Assembly (NCBI GenBank): GCA_900768805.1
Contig: CAAGEF010000263.1
Span: forward strand, 1-8,373
Direction: 5' to 3'
Origin: Clostridia bacterium
GTDB lineage: Bacteria; Bacillota; Clostridia; TANB77; CAG-508
Length of the DNA: 8,373 bases
Shown here: positions 1-6,265 of the stretch, piece by piece
Numbering within the stretch: position 1 is the stretch's first letter
Layout of the letters: each line of letters begins with the position of its first letter
The notes under the pieces: generated by a model
Seen by the model: only the letters and a program-made list of their open reading frames with translations
What the model was told of the DNA's origin: nothing
The model's database searches: none
Program-made: the position numbers and the translations under genes

Positions 1-567
1 AGCATCAGAAATAGATGTATTACAGCTAGGACACCAGTTAACCATTCTTTTTCCTTTATAAATCAAACCTTTTTCATATAATTTTATAAACTGCTCCAAA
101 ACTGCATCAGACATTCCCTCATCTAGTGTAAATCTATTTCTTTCCCAATCACAAGAACAACCTAATTTTCTTTGTTGTTTTTGAATTAATCCACCATATT
201 CATGTGTCCAATCCCAAGCTTCTTTCAAGAATTCTTCTCTTCCTAAATCTTGTTTTGTTTTCCCTTCTTTAGCTAATTTCTGAACTACTTTCATTTCTGT
301 AGAAATCGAAGCATGATCAGTTCCAGGAAGCCATAATGTATCAAAACCTTGCATTCTTTTAAATCTTATTAATACATCTTGTATTGTGTCATCTAAAGCA
401 TGCCCCATGTGTAATTTTCCAGTTACATTTGGTGGTGGCATCATTATACAATATGGTTCTTTTGTTTTATCCATACTTGGTTTAAAATAACCTTTTGTCT
501 CCCATTCTTCATATAATCTTTCTTCAAAATCTTTTGGATTAAATTTGTCATTTAATTTTTTTGACAT
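1..567 (-). CDS. valS: Valyl-tRNA synthetase, N-terminal 189 residues (cut by the window edge)
   Basis: This class I synthetase charges tRNA-Val with valine in the cytosol. Only the first 189 codons are present, and the frame is still open at base 1. The visible part has the N-terminal catalytic fold: PPPNVTGKLHMGH at residues 44-56 carries the HIGH-type ATP-binding motif (HMGH, 53-56), and GTDHASISTE at 82-91 is the conserved GTDHA block of ValS. NWCPSCNTSISD at 178-188 begins the segment that leads into the editing domain; the KMSKS motif lies outside the window. The ATG at 567 has an ideal AGGAGGT Shine-Dalgarno 6 bases upstream (574-580). Identity as ValS rather than IleS or LeuS rests on the HMGH/GTDHA combination and start-proximal spacing, and is supported by a T-box with a GUA specifier candidate upstream. 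Confidence 0.96.
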   Translation of the reverse strand, partial: MSKKLNDKFNPKDFEERLYEEWETKGYFKPSMDKTKEPYCIMMPPPNVTGKLHMGHALDDTIQDVLIRFKRMQGFDTLWLPGTDHASISTEMKVVQKLAKEGKTKQDLGREEFLKEAWDWTHEYGGLIQKQQRKLGCSCDWERNRFTLDEGMSDAVLEQFIKLYEKGLIYKGKRMVNWCPSCNTSISDA

Positions 568-601
568 AATAGTACCTCCTTTTTTAATATTGTTTTTATT
601 A

Positions 602-863
602 TACATAAAAAACACAAGACCCCTCACCAACATAAGGGCGAGGGGTCAATTCACGGTACCACCTTATTTATTATAAATTACTTTATAACATCTCTAACAG
701 ATTTTAACGATTCTTACACCGAATAATCTTACTATAAATTCAGATTATCAACTCCAAAGCTACCTTCAATTTATCTTTACTATAAGAAGCTCTCAGCGTA
801 TTCACTTCTTTTCTCTTTTTAGTAGTATAAATTTACTCCTCTTTTTCATAGTTTTTATTTATA
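602..863 (-). promoter_or_regulatory. T-box leader (tRNA-Val-sensing riboswitch) of valS
   Basis: Uncharged tRNA pairs with this leader and favours read-through into valS. Read on the minus strand, the conserved T-box sequence AAGGTGGTACCGTG lies at 652-665 and is followed directly by a strong terminator whose 5' arm would compete with the antiterminator. Further upstream is a hairpin at 722-749 with GAA and AGTA flanking its internal loop, matching the S-turn of T-box stem II. The segment GAAGGTAGC at 759-767 fits the 3' side of the specifier loop, and GTA at 761-763 is the candidate valine specifier codon. A GAGGAGTA segment near 836-843 fits the 5' side of the same loop. The 5' end is placed from the predicted promoter. 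T-box identity is firm; the exact specifier is inferred by eye. Confidence 0.9.
603..647 (-). terminator. T-box regulated intrinsic terminator ahead of valS
   Basis: GACCCCTC (minus strand 647-640) pairs with GAGGGGTC (625-618) to give 8 G/C-rich base pairs, extended by two pairs after one mismatch. It is followed by a T-rich run (610-605). The 5' arm starts a few bases after the T-box motif, which is the usual layout for antiterminator/terminator exchange. Confidence 0.88.
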
Positions 864-869
864 TTTAAT

Positions 870-898
870 ATAATAACATAAATACTTATACTTTGCAA
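870..898 (-). promoter_or_regulatory. Probable sigma-A promoter of the T-box/valS unit
   Basis: On the minus strand TTGCAA (898-893) is separated by 17 bases from TATTAT (875-870), four of six and five of six matches to the vegetative consensus. The predicted start site near 863 would place all recognisable T-box parts in the transcript. It lies just downstream of the hairpin that ends the preceding unit. Confidence 0.6.
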
Positions 899-900
899 GA

Positions 901-936
901 AAATTATAAATAATGCCAGGAAATTATTCCTGGCAT
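901..936 (-). terminator. Hairpin terminator after the 122-residue gene
   Basis: A perfect 10-bp stem, ATGCCAGGAA (936-927 on the minus strand) against its complement (922-913), has a 4-base loop. It starts 7 bases after the stop codon of the 122-residue gene. The following tract is T-rich but interrupted (TATTTATAATTTT), so the terminator may be leaky. It also reads as a hairpin on the other strand, but no plus-strand gene needs it. Confidence 0.65.
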
Positions 937-942
937 CTAATC

Positions 943-1311
943 TTAAAGATTATATTGCTCTGCTATGCAATGAATTGCATAGCTTACGAGCCCCAATCCG
1001 ATAGATTTAAGAAAGTCCATTTCTTTTTCTCGCCCATCTGAATAACTGGTGACAATACTTAAAACCTTTACAGCATATGACATAAATTCTTCTTCATTGT
1101 AACCTTCAGTCGTCCAAAAGTATTTTTTCAAATCGATTCCAACATGAATCGTATTGTTTTCAAGAATAGTTGAACTTATTCTAAGCAGTCCACCATCAAG
1201 AACAATATAAACTGTTTTGGATTTTAAAACACCATTTTTCGGATATTTCCGAGTTAAACTTATTTTTCTTCCAGAATTTACAATATCCTTAAGAGTTTCT
1301 TTCTTTTTCAT
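943..1311 (-). CDS. Uncharacterised 122-residue protein, own promoter
   Basis: I do not recognise this family. The protein is small and has no signal peptide or obvious zinc or nucleotide motif. The N-terminus (1-30) is lysine/arginine-rich, residues 33-47 are hydrophobic and strand-like (VYIVLDGGLLRIS), and the C-terminal half (75-122) looks helical, with a hydrophobic stretch near 104-117. The ATG at 1311 follows an AGGAGA/AAAGG purine block 9-20 bases upstream. Base composition looks less AT-rich than in the flanking genes, judged by eye. The gene sits alone between two hairpins (1439-1470 and 913-936) under a near-consensus promoter, so it is an independent unit and not a tail of the ftsEX operon. 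Symmetric repeats at its start site suggest a repressor-controlled gene. That the ORF is real is likely, given promoter, RBS and terminator; its role is unknown. Confidence 0.75.
   Translation of the reverse strand: MKKKETLKDIVNSGRKISLTRKYPKNGVLKSKTVYIVLDGGLLRISSTILENNTIHVGIDLKKYFWTTEGYNEEEFMSYAVKVLSIVTSYSDGREKEMDFLKSIGLGLVSYAIHCIAEQYNL
962..983 (-). repeat. Perfect 9-bp inverted repeat inside the 3' end of the 122-residue gene
   Basis: GCTATGCAA, a 4-base loop (TGAA on the plus strand) and TTGCATAGC form a perfect stem-loop covering roughly codons 110-116. It lies 26 bases from the downstream terminator hairpin, so the 3' end of this mRNA would carry two stable hairpins in a row. A role in mRNA stability is possible but unproven. 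Confidence 0.6.
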
Positions 1312-1331
1312 AATAGCAACCTTTCTCCTGC

Positions 1332-1366
1332 GAATGCAAACTTACATTCTATTCAAACTTCGAATA
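1332..1366 (-). promoter_or_regulatory. Candidate operator: two adjacent symmetric repeats with a shared core
   Basis: Just after the predicted -10 box, the minus strand carries TATTC-7 bases-GAATA (1366-1350), followed at once by GAATG-8 bases-CATTC (1349-1332). Both contain the direct repeat AAGTTTG (1360-1354 and 1343-1337), spaced 17 bases start to start. Placement over the start site and early leader would suit a repressor site. No known box (LexA, CodY, PurR) fits clearly, so this is a pattern-based call. Confidence 0.45.
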
Positions 1367-1371
1367 ATATA

Positions 1372-1401
1372 ATTGTATCACTTTTTATGTAAATTTGTCA
1401 A
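1372..1401 (-). promoter_or_regulatory. Strong extended -10 promoter of the 122-residue gene
   Basis: Minus strand TTGACA (1401-1396), an 18-base spacer, and TACAAT (1377-1372) preceded by TGA, giving an extended -10 element. The -35 is a perfect consensus and the -10 matches five of six bases. The predicted start near 1365 falls inside the symmetric repeats, leaving a leader of about 55 bases. Confidence 0.8.
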
Positions 1402-1438
1402 TTTTATAATAATTAATAATAAGATTTATATAGATTAC

Positions 1439-1470
1439 AAAAAAGTGCGAAAATTATTTTCGCACTTTTT
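1439..1470 (-). terminator. Terminator of the ftsE-ftsX-M23-M23-S41 operon
   Basis: The stem AAAAAGTGCGAAAA (1440-1453) pairs perfectly over 14 bases with 1457-1470, with a 3-base loop. In the minus-strand RNA it ends in a run of six U. It starts 4 bases after the S41 peptidase stop codon. The A/T flanks make it symmetric, so it could also work on the plus strand. Confidence 0.9.
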
Positions 1471-1474
1471 GATT

Positions 1475-2773
1475 TTACATTCCCTTAATTACCTCTAAAG
1501 CTTTATTTAATTGCTCATCTATTTCTTCTTGACCTTCTTCTTGTTCAACATCTTCTATTTCATAATCAGGAGTAATTCCAACTTTATTTATTTTTATTTC
1601 ATTTGGTGTATAATATTCTGCAACTGTAAGTTTTAATACACTTCCATCTGTTAATTGAAATACATTTTGTATAACGCCTTTTCCATAAGTAGTAGTACCA
1701 ACAATTTCTGCCTCATCATTATCTTTTAATGCTCCTGTTAATATTTCAGAAGCACTAGCAGAATATTCATTTACAAGCACTACTATTGGACAATCTATAA
1801 TTGGAGCATTATTAGATTTACTATATTCTTTATTATCATTAGCATCAACTGTTATTAAAACATTTTTATCTTTTTCAATCATATAATCAGCTATATTTAA
1901 GGCCTCATCTACTAAACCACCTGTATTATTTCTTAAATCAAAAATAATTTTTGTTGCACCTTGTGATTTTAAGTCCTCATAAGATTTCTTTATTTCTTCA
2001 CTACAACCTTCATCAAAAGTTAATAATTGCATATATCCTATATTATCTTCAAGCATTTTACTTTCAACATGATAAACTTTTATTTCTTTTCTTTCTAAAG
2101 TTACATCAACATATTGATTATCTCTAAGTAATTTTAAATTAACAGTAGTTCCTGCTTCTCCTTTTATTTTTGTAGCAGCATCACTTGAAGACATACCAAC
2201 AGCTGATTCTTCATTTATTTGAACTATTATATCGCCAGGTTTAACCCCAGCTTCTTCTGCTGGTGTTCCTTTTATAGGAGAAACTACGACAATATTATCG
2301 TTTTTGTCCATACTCATATAAATTCCAACACCTACATAATTTCCTAAAGCAGATGCTTGATATTCATCCCATTCTTCTTTTGTCATATATTCTGAATATT
2401 CATCATCTAATCCATTTATATAACCTTTTATTGTGCTATCTAACATTTTCGACTCATCAATTTCACCAATATAGTATTTATCAATTGCATCTCTAAATGT
2501 TTTTAATGTATCTGCTATTATAGTTGTACTTTCTGATGAATCCAAATTTTTTTCTGAATTATCTAAAGCTTTATTACTATCATTTTTATTAGTTTCTAAA
2601 GCATCTTTACTATCTTTAACTACAGATAAAAAACTATTATCCATTCTTTTTACTATATATTCATAAGTAACAAATGATGATACAAAAGCTGCTATAAAAG
2701 CAACAATTATGATATATACTGTATATTTCGTTTTTATACGACTTATATTTTCTTGTTCAAAATCCTCTTCCAT
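1475..2773 (-). CDS. S41 C-terminal processing peptidase (CtpA/CtpB-like), membrane-anchored
   Basis: A serine protease that acts outside the membrane and typically trims or degrades substrates from exposed C-termini. Residues 17-36 are a single hydrophobic segment after a short cytosolic N-terminus (signal anchor). A low-complexity N/D/S/K spacer follows (about 55-85), then a helical region, a PDZ domain at about 145-230 (GVGIYM; GTPAEEAGVKPGD at 169-181), and the S41 core. Core motifs are DLRNNTGG (279-286; the fifth position is Thr where Pro is usual) and SASASEI (338-344). Predicted triad: Ser340, Lys365 (YGKG) and Gln369; the 25- and 4-residue spacings equal those of Bacillus CtpB. About 432 residues is a normal length. 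The ATG follows AAAGGAT at about 12 bases. It is the last gene of the ftsEX operon, 42 bases after the second M23 gene, so processing of the secreted hydrolases or another envelope protein is plausible. The exact Ctp subtype cannot be set from the sequence alone. Confidence 0.95.
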   Translation of the reverse strand: MEEDFEQENISRIKTKYTVYIIIVAFIAAFVSSFVTYEYIVKRMDNSFLSVVKDSKDALETNKNDSNKALDNSEKNLDSSESTTIIADTLKTFRDAIDKYYIGEIDESKMLDSTIKGYINGLDDEYSEYMTKEEWDEYQASALGNYVGVGIYMSMDKNDNIVVVSPIKGTPAEEAGVKPGDIIVQINEESAVGMSSSDAATKIKGEAGTTVNLKLLRDNQYVDVTLERKEIKVYHVESKMLEDNIGYMQLLTFDEGCSEEIKKSYEDLKSQGATKIIFDLRNNTGGLVDEALNIADYMIEKDKNVLITVDANDNKEYSKSNNAPIIDCPIVVLVNEYSASASEILTGALKDNDEAEIVGTTTYGKGVIQNVFQLTDGSVLKLTVAEYYTPNEIKINKVGITPDYEIEDVEQEEGQEEIDEQLNKALEVIKGM

Positions 2774-2815
2774 TTATAAAGTTATCCTTTCAAAAATAAA
2801 ATTTTATGTAATGAT

Positions 2816-4072
2816 TTATGGTAAATAATTAGTTGGATTTAAATAACCACCACTTGAATTTCTAACTTCAAAATGTAAATGTGGTCCAGAAGAGTTTCCC
2901 GTAGATCCAACATTTCCTATCACTTGACCCTGAGACACATAATCGCCTTTTTGAACTTTTCTTGAACCAGCTTGCATATGTGCATATAATGTTAAAGTTC
3001 CATCTCCATGATTTATTACTATGTATTCTCCGTAACTTTTATAACTTCCATCAGTTCTTTTTAAAGCTTTAGAAATAGACACTGTTCCTGATTTAGCAGC
3101 CAATACTGGTAAACCTGCAACAGCTCCTTTTGAATTTCTGGCAAAATCTACACCATTATGATTCTTATATCCATAAAAGCCTGTAGTTATATCACTTTTT
3201 GTTCTACCAGCAAGCGGACATATAAATCCAGACGAACTTGGATTAGCTGTAGAATTATTATTTGATGAATTGCTTGAAGAATTATTTGATGAATTATTTG
3301 CTTTTTGTGCAGCAGCTTTTTTTGCAGCTTCTTCTGCTAATCTTTTATTTTCTGCAGCTATTTCTTGCTGAATTTCTTTTTTATCTTGTTCAAATTCATC
3401 TAATTGTGATTGCAAAGCTTTTTCTTCAGAAGTTAAGTTTGATACAACAGATTTTTTATCTCTTAATAAATTTTCTACAGAAGTTTTTTGAATTTCAATA
3501 ATTGTTTTAGCAGTTTCTATTTCCTTCTTTTTATTTTCTAAATCAACTTTTTCTTGTTCTATTTGTACTTTTAAATTTTGAATCCTTGTAAGTAATTCTG
3601 TATCTGATGCTGCTAAAGTTTCTATTAAGTAATATTTTGAAATAAAATCAGTTAAACTAGATGAACTAAGTAATACATCTAAATATGTAGTATTTCCTGA
3701 TTGATATACAGCCACTAATCTCTTATTTAATAATTCTTGTTGTTCTTCATATTTAGCTTGCTGTTCTTCTATATTTTTTTGCTTATCACTTATCTGTGTT
3801 GTTAAACTTTGAATTTGCAATTCTAATTCAGAAATTTTTGTTTCACAAGTTGAAATTTCTGAATTCAATCTATTAACTTCGTTTAGAGCATCTGTCATTT
3901 TTGATTTTACACCAGCAATTTCCGAATTTGTTTCATTAATTTTATCTTCAATATCTGATTGCTTATTTTGTAATTCTGATGTAGAAGTTGCAAAAATAGT
4001 TAATGAAAATGAAAACATTACAACAAGTATTATTATAGAATATGCTATTTTTTTTAAAATATTACTTTTCAT
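2816..4072 (-). CDS. Secreted coiled-coil M23 peptidoglycan endopeptidase (second paralogue)
   Basis: Probable zinc endopeptidase that cuts peptide cross-links in the cell wall. Residues 1-28 form a signal peptide, with cleavage likely after TIFA. Two coiled-coil stretches (about 31-120 and 157-250) flank a hinge with RLVAVYQSG (119-126) and a hydrophobic tip (LDVLLSSSSLTDFISKYYL), the layout of EnvC/PcsB-type FtsX partners. An Ala/Lys then Asn/Ser low-complexity linker (about 249-281) leads to the LytM/M23 domain (282-418). Zinc ligands are visible: His305 and Asp309 (HNGVD) and His400 in HLH (398-400), with catalytic His365 in YAH. All are present, so it should be active, not a pseudo-enzyme activator. 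It has an insertion around 335-348 that the upstream paralogue lacks. The ATG has GGAGGA 4 bases upstream. It follows its paralogue by 18 bases. Regulation by FtsEX is inferred from operon position. Confidence 0.94.
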   Translation of the reverse strand: MKSNILKKIAYSIIILVVMFSFSLTIFATSTSELQNKQSDIEDKINETNSEIAGVKSKMTDALNEVNRLNSEISTCETKISELELQIQSLTTQISDKQKNIEEQQAKYEEQQELLNKRLVAVYQSGNTTYLDVLLSSSSLTDFISKYYLIETLAASDTELLTRIQNLKVQIEQEKVDLENKKKEIETAKTIIEIQKTSVENLLRDKKSVVSNLTSEEKALQSQLDEFEQDKKEIQQEIAAENKRLAEEAAKKAAAQKANNSSNNSSSNSSNNNSTANPSSSGFICPLAGRTKSDITTGFYGYKNHNGVDFARNSKGAVAGLPVLAAKSGTVSISKALKRTDGSYKSYGEYIVINHGDGTLTLYAHMQAGSRKVQKGDYVSQGQVIGNVGSTGNSSGPHLHFEVRNSSGGYLNPTNYLP

Positions 4073-4090
4073 TTTTTCCTCCGTTTATTA

Positions 4091-5353
4091 TTAGTTTACA
4101 ATAACTTTTTCAGTCTGTGTTTCATTAGAATTATAAGAAGTTATATAATCTAATGGATTTTTATATTCTCCATTAACTCTTACTTCAAAATGAGCATGAG
4201 GTCCTGTTGAATATCCAGTTGAACCTACTTTTAAAACTGGTGTGCCTTGTGTTACTGTTTGTCCAAGTTCTACTAGAATTTCTGAACCATGTGCATATAA
4301 AGTTGTTATTCCTCCACCATGATTTAATATAACCATATTTCCATAAGCTGGATTATATTCAGCTTTAACAACAACGCCATCATTTGCTGCAACAAAATTT
4401 TCTCCCATTGGTGCACCAATATCTGTTCCTGTGTGTAATTTATAAATTCCTGTTATTGGATGTGTTCTCATACCAAATTGAGATGTTATTCTAGTATATC
4501 CAGGAACTGGCCATGCCATAGTTCCCCCTATATATTCTGAACCTACATTTTCTATTGACAAAAACCTTATCTCTTTTTCTACATTTTCTATTTCTGTTTG
4601 ATATTCTTCTATTTGTTTATGTAGATTTAGTTCTGCTTCAGATAATTCTGAAACTTTTTTGTTTTTCAAAACTTGCATATTTTCTAATGATATTTTGTTT
4701 TTTTGAATTATTGATTTATTCTCTTCCAATTGTTTTCTTTTTACTTTTAAAGATATGTCTAATTTTTCCATATAATCTTTTGCAGAAGAAATTTCTTTAA
4801 TTAAATTTTCATCTGCTTCAACTATTTCTGAAAGCAAGTAATAATTTGATATAAAACTAATCAAACCTTTAGAATTTAATAATAAATCTAAATATGATGT
4901 TTTTCCTCTTTGATAACTAGATACTAATCTTTCATCTAATAATTTCTTCTTTTTATTATAATTTTCTGTAATTTCATTTAAATCTGTTTCTACATTATTT
5001 ATATAGATATCTAATTCTTTATTTTCTAAAGTTAATTTATCAATTTCTGTATTTTTTTCTAATATTTCTAAAGATATTTCTTCTACTTTTAAAAGTAAGT
5101 CTGAAAGTTCTGTTTCTACTAATTGCATTTGTGCATTTGATTGTTCTAAATCTAATTCTAAGTTACTTTTTTCTTGCTTAAGCTCGTCTATTGTTTTTTC
5201 TTCTTTTGATTCGTTTGTAGTATTTAAAGAATTTTCTTCTATATTATTCGTATTATCTAAAGATACATTTGATGCAAAAACAACTGTAGAAATCATAACA
5301 ATTATAATGAAAATTATTAAAACTATTAAATTAATTTTAATAAATTTTTTCAT
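4091..5353 (-). CDS. Secreted coiled-coil M23 peptidoglycan endopeptidase (first paralogue)
   Basis: Probable zinc endopeptidase of the cell wall, encoded directly after ftsX. A signal peptide covers residues 1-28 (hydrophobic 8-26, cleavage likely after VFA), followed by an Asn/Glu-rich stretch and long coiled coils (about 54-142 and 180-265). Between them is the hinge RLVSSYQRG (142-150) and tip LDLLLNSKGLISFISNYYLL, closely matching the next gene. The M23 domain covers about 278-405: GMRTHPITG (294-302), zinc ligands His307 and Asp311 in HTGTDIGAP, catalytic His355 in YAHG, and HAHFE (386-390) supplying His388. All key residues are intact. Unlike its neighbour it has no low-complexity linker and a compact catalytic domain, and it ends with a short polar tail. 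GGAGG, lying within the last ftsX codons, is 14 bases from the ATG, an unusually long gap. Interaction with the FtsX extracellular loop is expected from the family but not shown here. Confidence 0.95.
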   Translation of the reverse strand: MKKFIKINLIVLIIFIIIVMISTVVFASNVSLDNTNNIEENSLNTTNESKEEKTIDELKQEKSNLELDLEQSNAQMQLVETELSDLLLKVEEISLEILEKNTEIDKLTLENKELDIYINNVETDLNEITENYNKKKKLLDERLVSSYQRGKTSYLDLLLNSKGLISFISNYYLLSEIVEADENLIKEISSAKDYMEKLDISLKVKRKQLEENKSIIQKNKISLENMQVLKNKKVSELSEAELNLHKQIEEYQTEIENVEKEIRFLSIENVGSEYIGGTMAWPVPGYTRITSQFGMRTHPITGIYKLHTGTDIGAPMGENFVAANDGVVVKAEYNPAYGNMVILNHGGGITTLYAHGSEILVELGQTVTQGTPVLKVGSTGYSTGPHAHFEVRVNGEYKNPLDYITSYNSNETQTEKVIVN

Positions 5354-5362
5354 ATTTTTAGA

Positions 5363-6265
5363 CTAAACCTCCAAATATTTTTTCATTGATATTCTACTTC
5401 CGATAACACCTATTCCTATTCCTAATACTAAGAATACTATTGTTATTGTTTGACACATATCTGAAAATTGTAATAATGAAACACCAAGTCTGCTAAATGC
5501 TTCAGACATTTCTATTTGATTTACAAGATATTTATATATTAAAGCTAATATTCCGATTGTTATACTAGCAGCAACAATACCTATTATAATTCCTTCAACC
5601 ATAAAAGGCCATCTTATAAAACTATTAGTTGCTCCAACATATTTCATAATAGAAATTTCTTTTCTTCTAGCATGAACTGTTAATTTTATTGTATTTGTAA
5701 TTATTGTTATTGCAATTATTAATAACAATACAAATATTACTCCAATAGCCATTTTTATTCCATTTGCAATTCTCATTAATGTGTCTATTGTTACATCACT
5801 ACTTGTAATTTCTTTTACATTATCCATTTTTGATATTTTTTCTTGTATACTTTCTGATAAACTTAAATCAGTTAAAGTAACTATGTATGATGCTGGAAAA
5901 ATATTATTTTCTCCTTCATATCCTGCAAATACTTCAGGATTATCTTTATAAGTTTCCTTCATACTATCTAAAGCTTCTTGTTTTGATTTAAAATCAATAG
6001 TATTTATACCATCTAATGAATTTATTTCATCTTTTAAATATTGAATTTGTTCATCAGTGGCTTCATCCTTTATAAAAACTTGAATTCCTTGAGATTCCTG
6101 TACTTGTTTTAATATTTCGTTTATATTCTCTCCCATTATAAAAAATGCGCCAAATAAAAACATTGCACATAACATAGTAAGTAATGATGCCATACTAGCT
6201 TTTTTGTTTTTCATTACATTTCTAAAACCTTCACTTATTAAATAAGTTACACTATTATATCTCAC
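5363..6265 (-). CDS. ftsX: Cell-division ABC transporter permease-like subunit FtsX
   Basis: FtsX is the membrane half of FtsEX. It does not import a solute; it passes ATP-driven movement to extracellular peptidoglycan hydrolases. Numbering from the GTG start, four membrane segments are seen at about 25-46, 170-192, 222-247 and 270-290. A large extracellular domain (about 47-168) lies between the first two, and the conserved RRKEISIMKYVGAT motif follows TM2 on the cytosolic side. I chose the GTG at 6265 because AAGGTGG (6280-6274) sits 8 bases upstream and the protein then begins MRYNSVTYLISEGF, like other FtsX proteins. ATG codons at 6271 (gap of only 2 bases) and 6289 (no clear RBS, 35-base overlap with ftsE) are alternatives giving 302 or 308 residues. 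The chosen start overlaps ftsE by 11 bases, suggesting translational coupling. Confidence 0.95.
   Translation of the reverse strand: MRYNSVTYLISEGFRNVMKNKKASMASLLTMLCAMFLFGAFFIMGENINEILKQVQESQGIQVFIKDEATDEQIQYLKDEINSLDGINTIDFKSKQEALDSMKETYKDNPEVFAGYEGENNIFPASYIVTLTDLSLSESIQEKISKMDNVKEITSSDVTIDTLMRIANGIKMAIGVIFVLLLIIAITIITNTIKLTVHARRKEISIMKYVGATNSFIRWPFMVEGIIIGIVAASITIGILALIYKYLVNQIEMSEAFSRLGVSLLQFSDMCQTITIVFLVLGIGIGVIGSRISMKKYLEV
5367..5372 (-). promoter_or_regulatory. Ribosome binding site of the first M23 gene, inside ftsX
   Basis: The final ftsX codons (TTG GAG GTT TAG) contain GGAGGT, the only good Shine-Dalgarno for the following gene. It lies 14 bases before the ATG at 5353, longer than the usual 5-10. 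It implies that ribosomes ending ftsX uncover this site. Confidence 0.55.

Noticed and set aside
1332..1366. LexA (SOS) box upstream of the 122-residue gene
   Set aside because: The repeats do not match the Firmicute CGAAC-N4-GTTCG form; the half-sites GAATA/GAATG and spacing differ, so they are reported only as an unknown operator.
2796..2807. Palindrome ATAAAATTTTAT between the second M23 gene and the S41 peptidase gene
   Set aside because: It has no loop and no strong pairing, so it is not a convincing terminator; A/T palindromes are expected here and the genes look co-transcribed.
3262..3501. A plus-strand open frame opposite the downstream M23 gene
   Set aside because: It is antisense to the coiled-coil region; its Leu/Phe-rich translation is what reversed Lys/Glu/Gln codons give. 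No ribosome binding site fits.
4555..4800. A plus-strand open frame opposite the upstream M23 gene
   Set aside because: Same antisense effect of a coiled-coil coding region; hydrophobic composition is an artefact and the minus-strand gene is certain.
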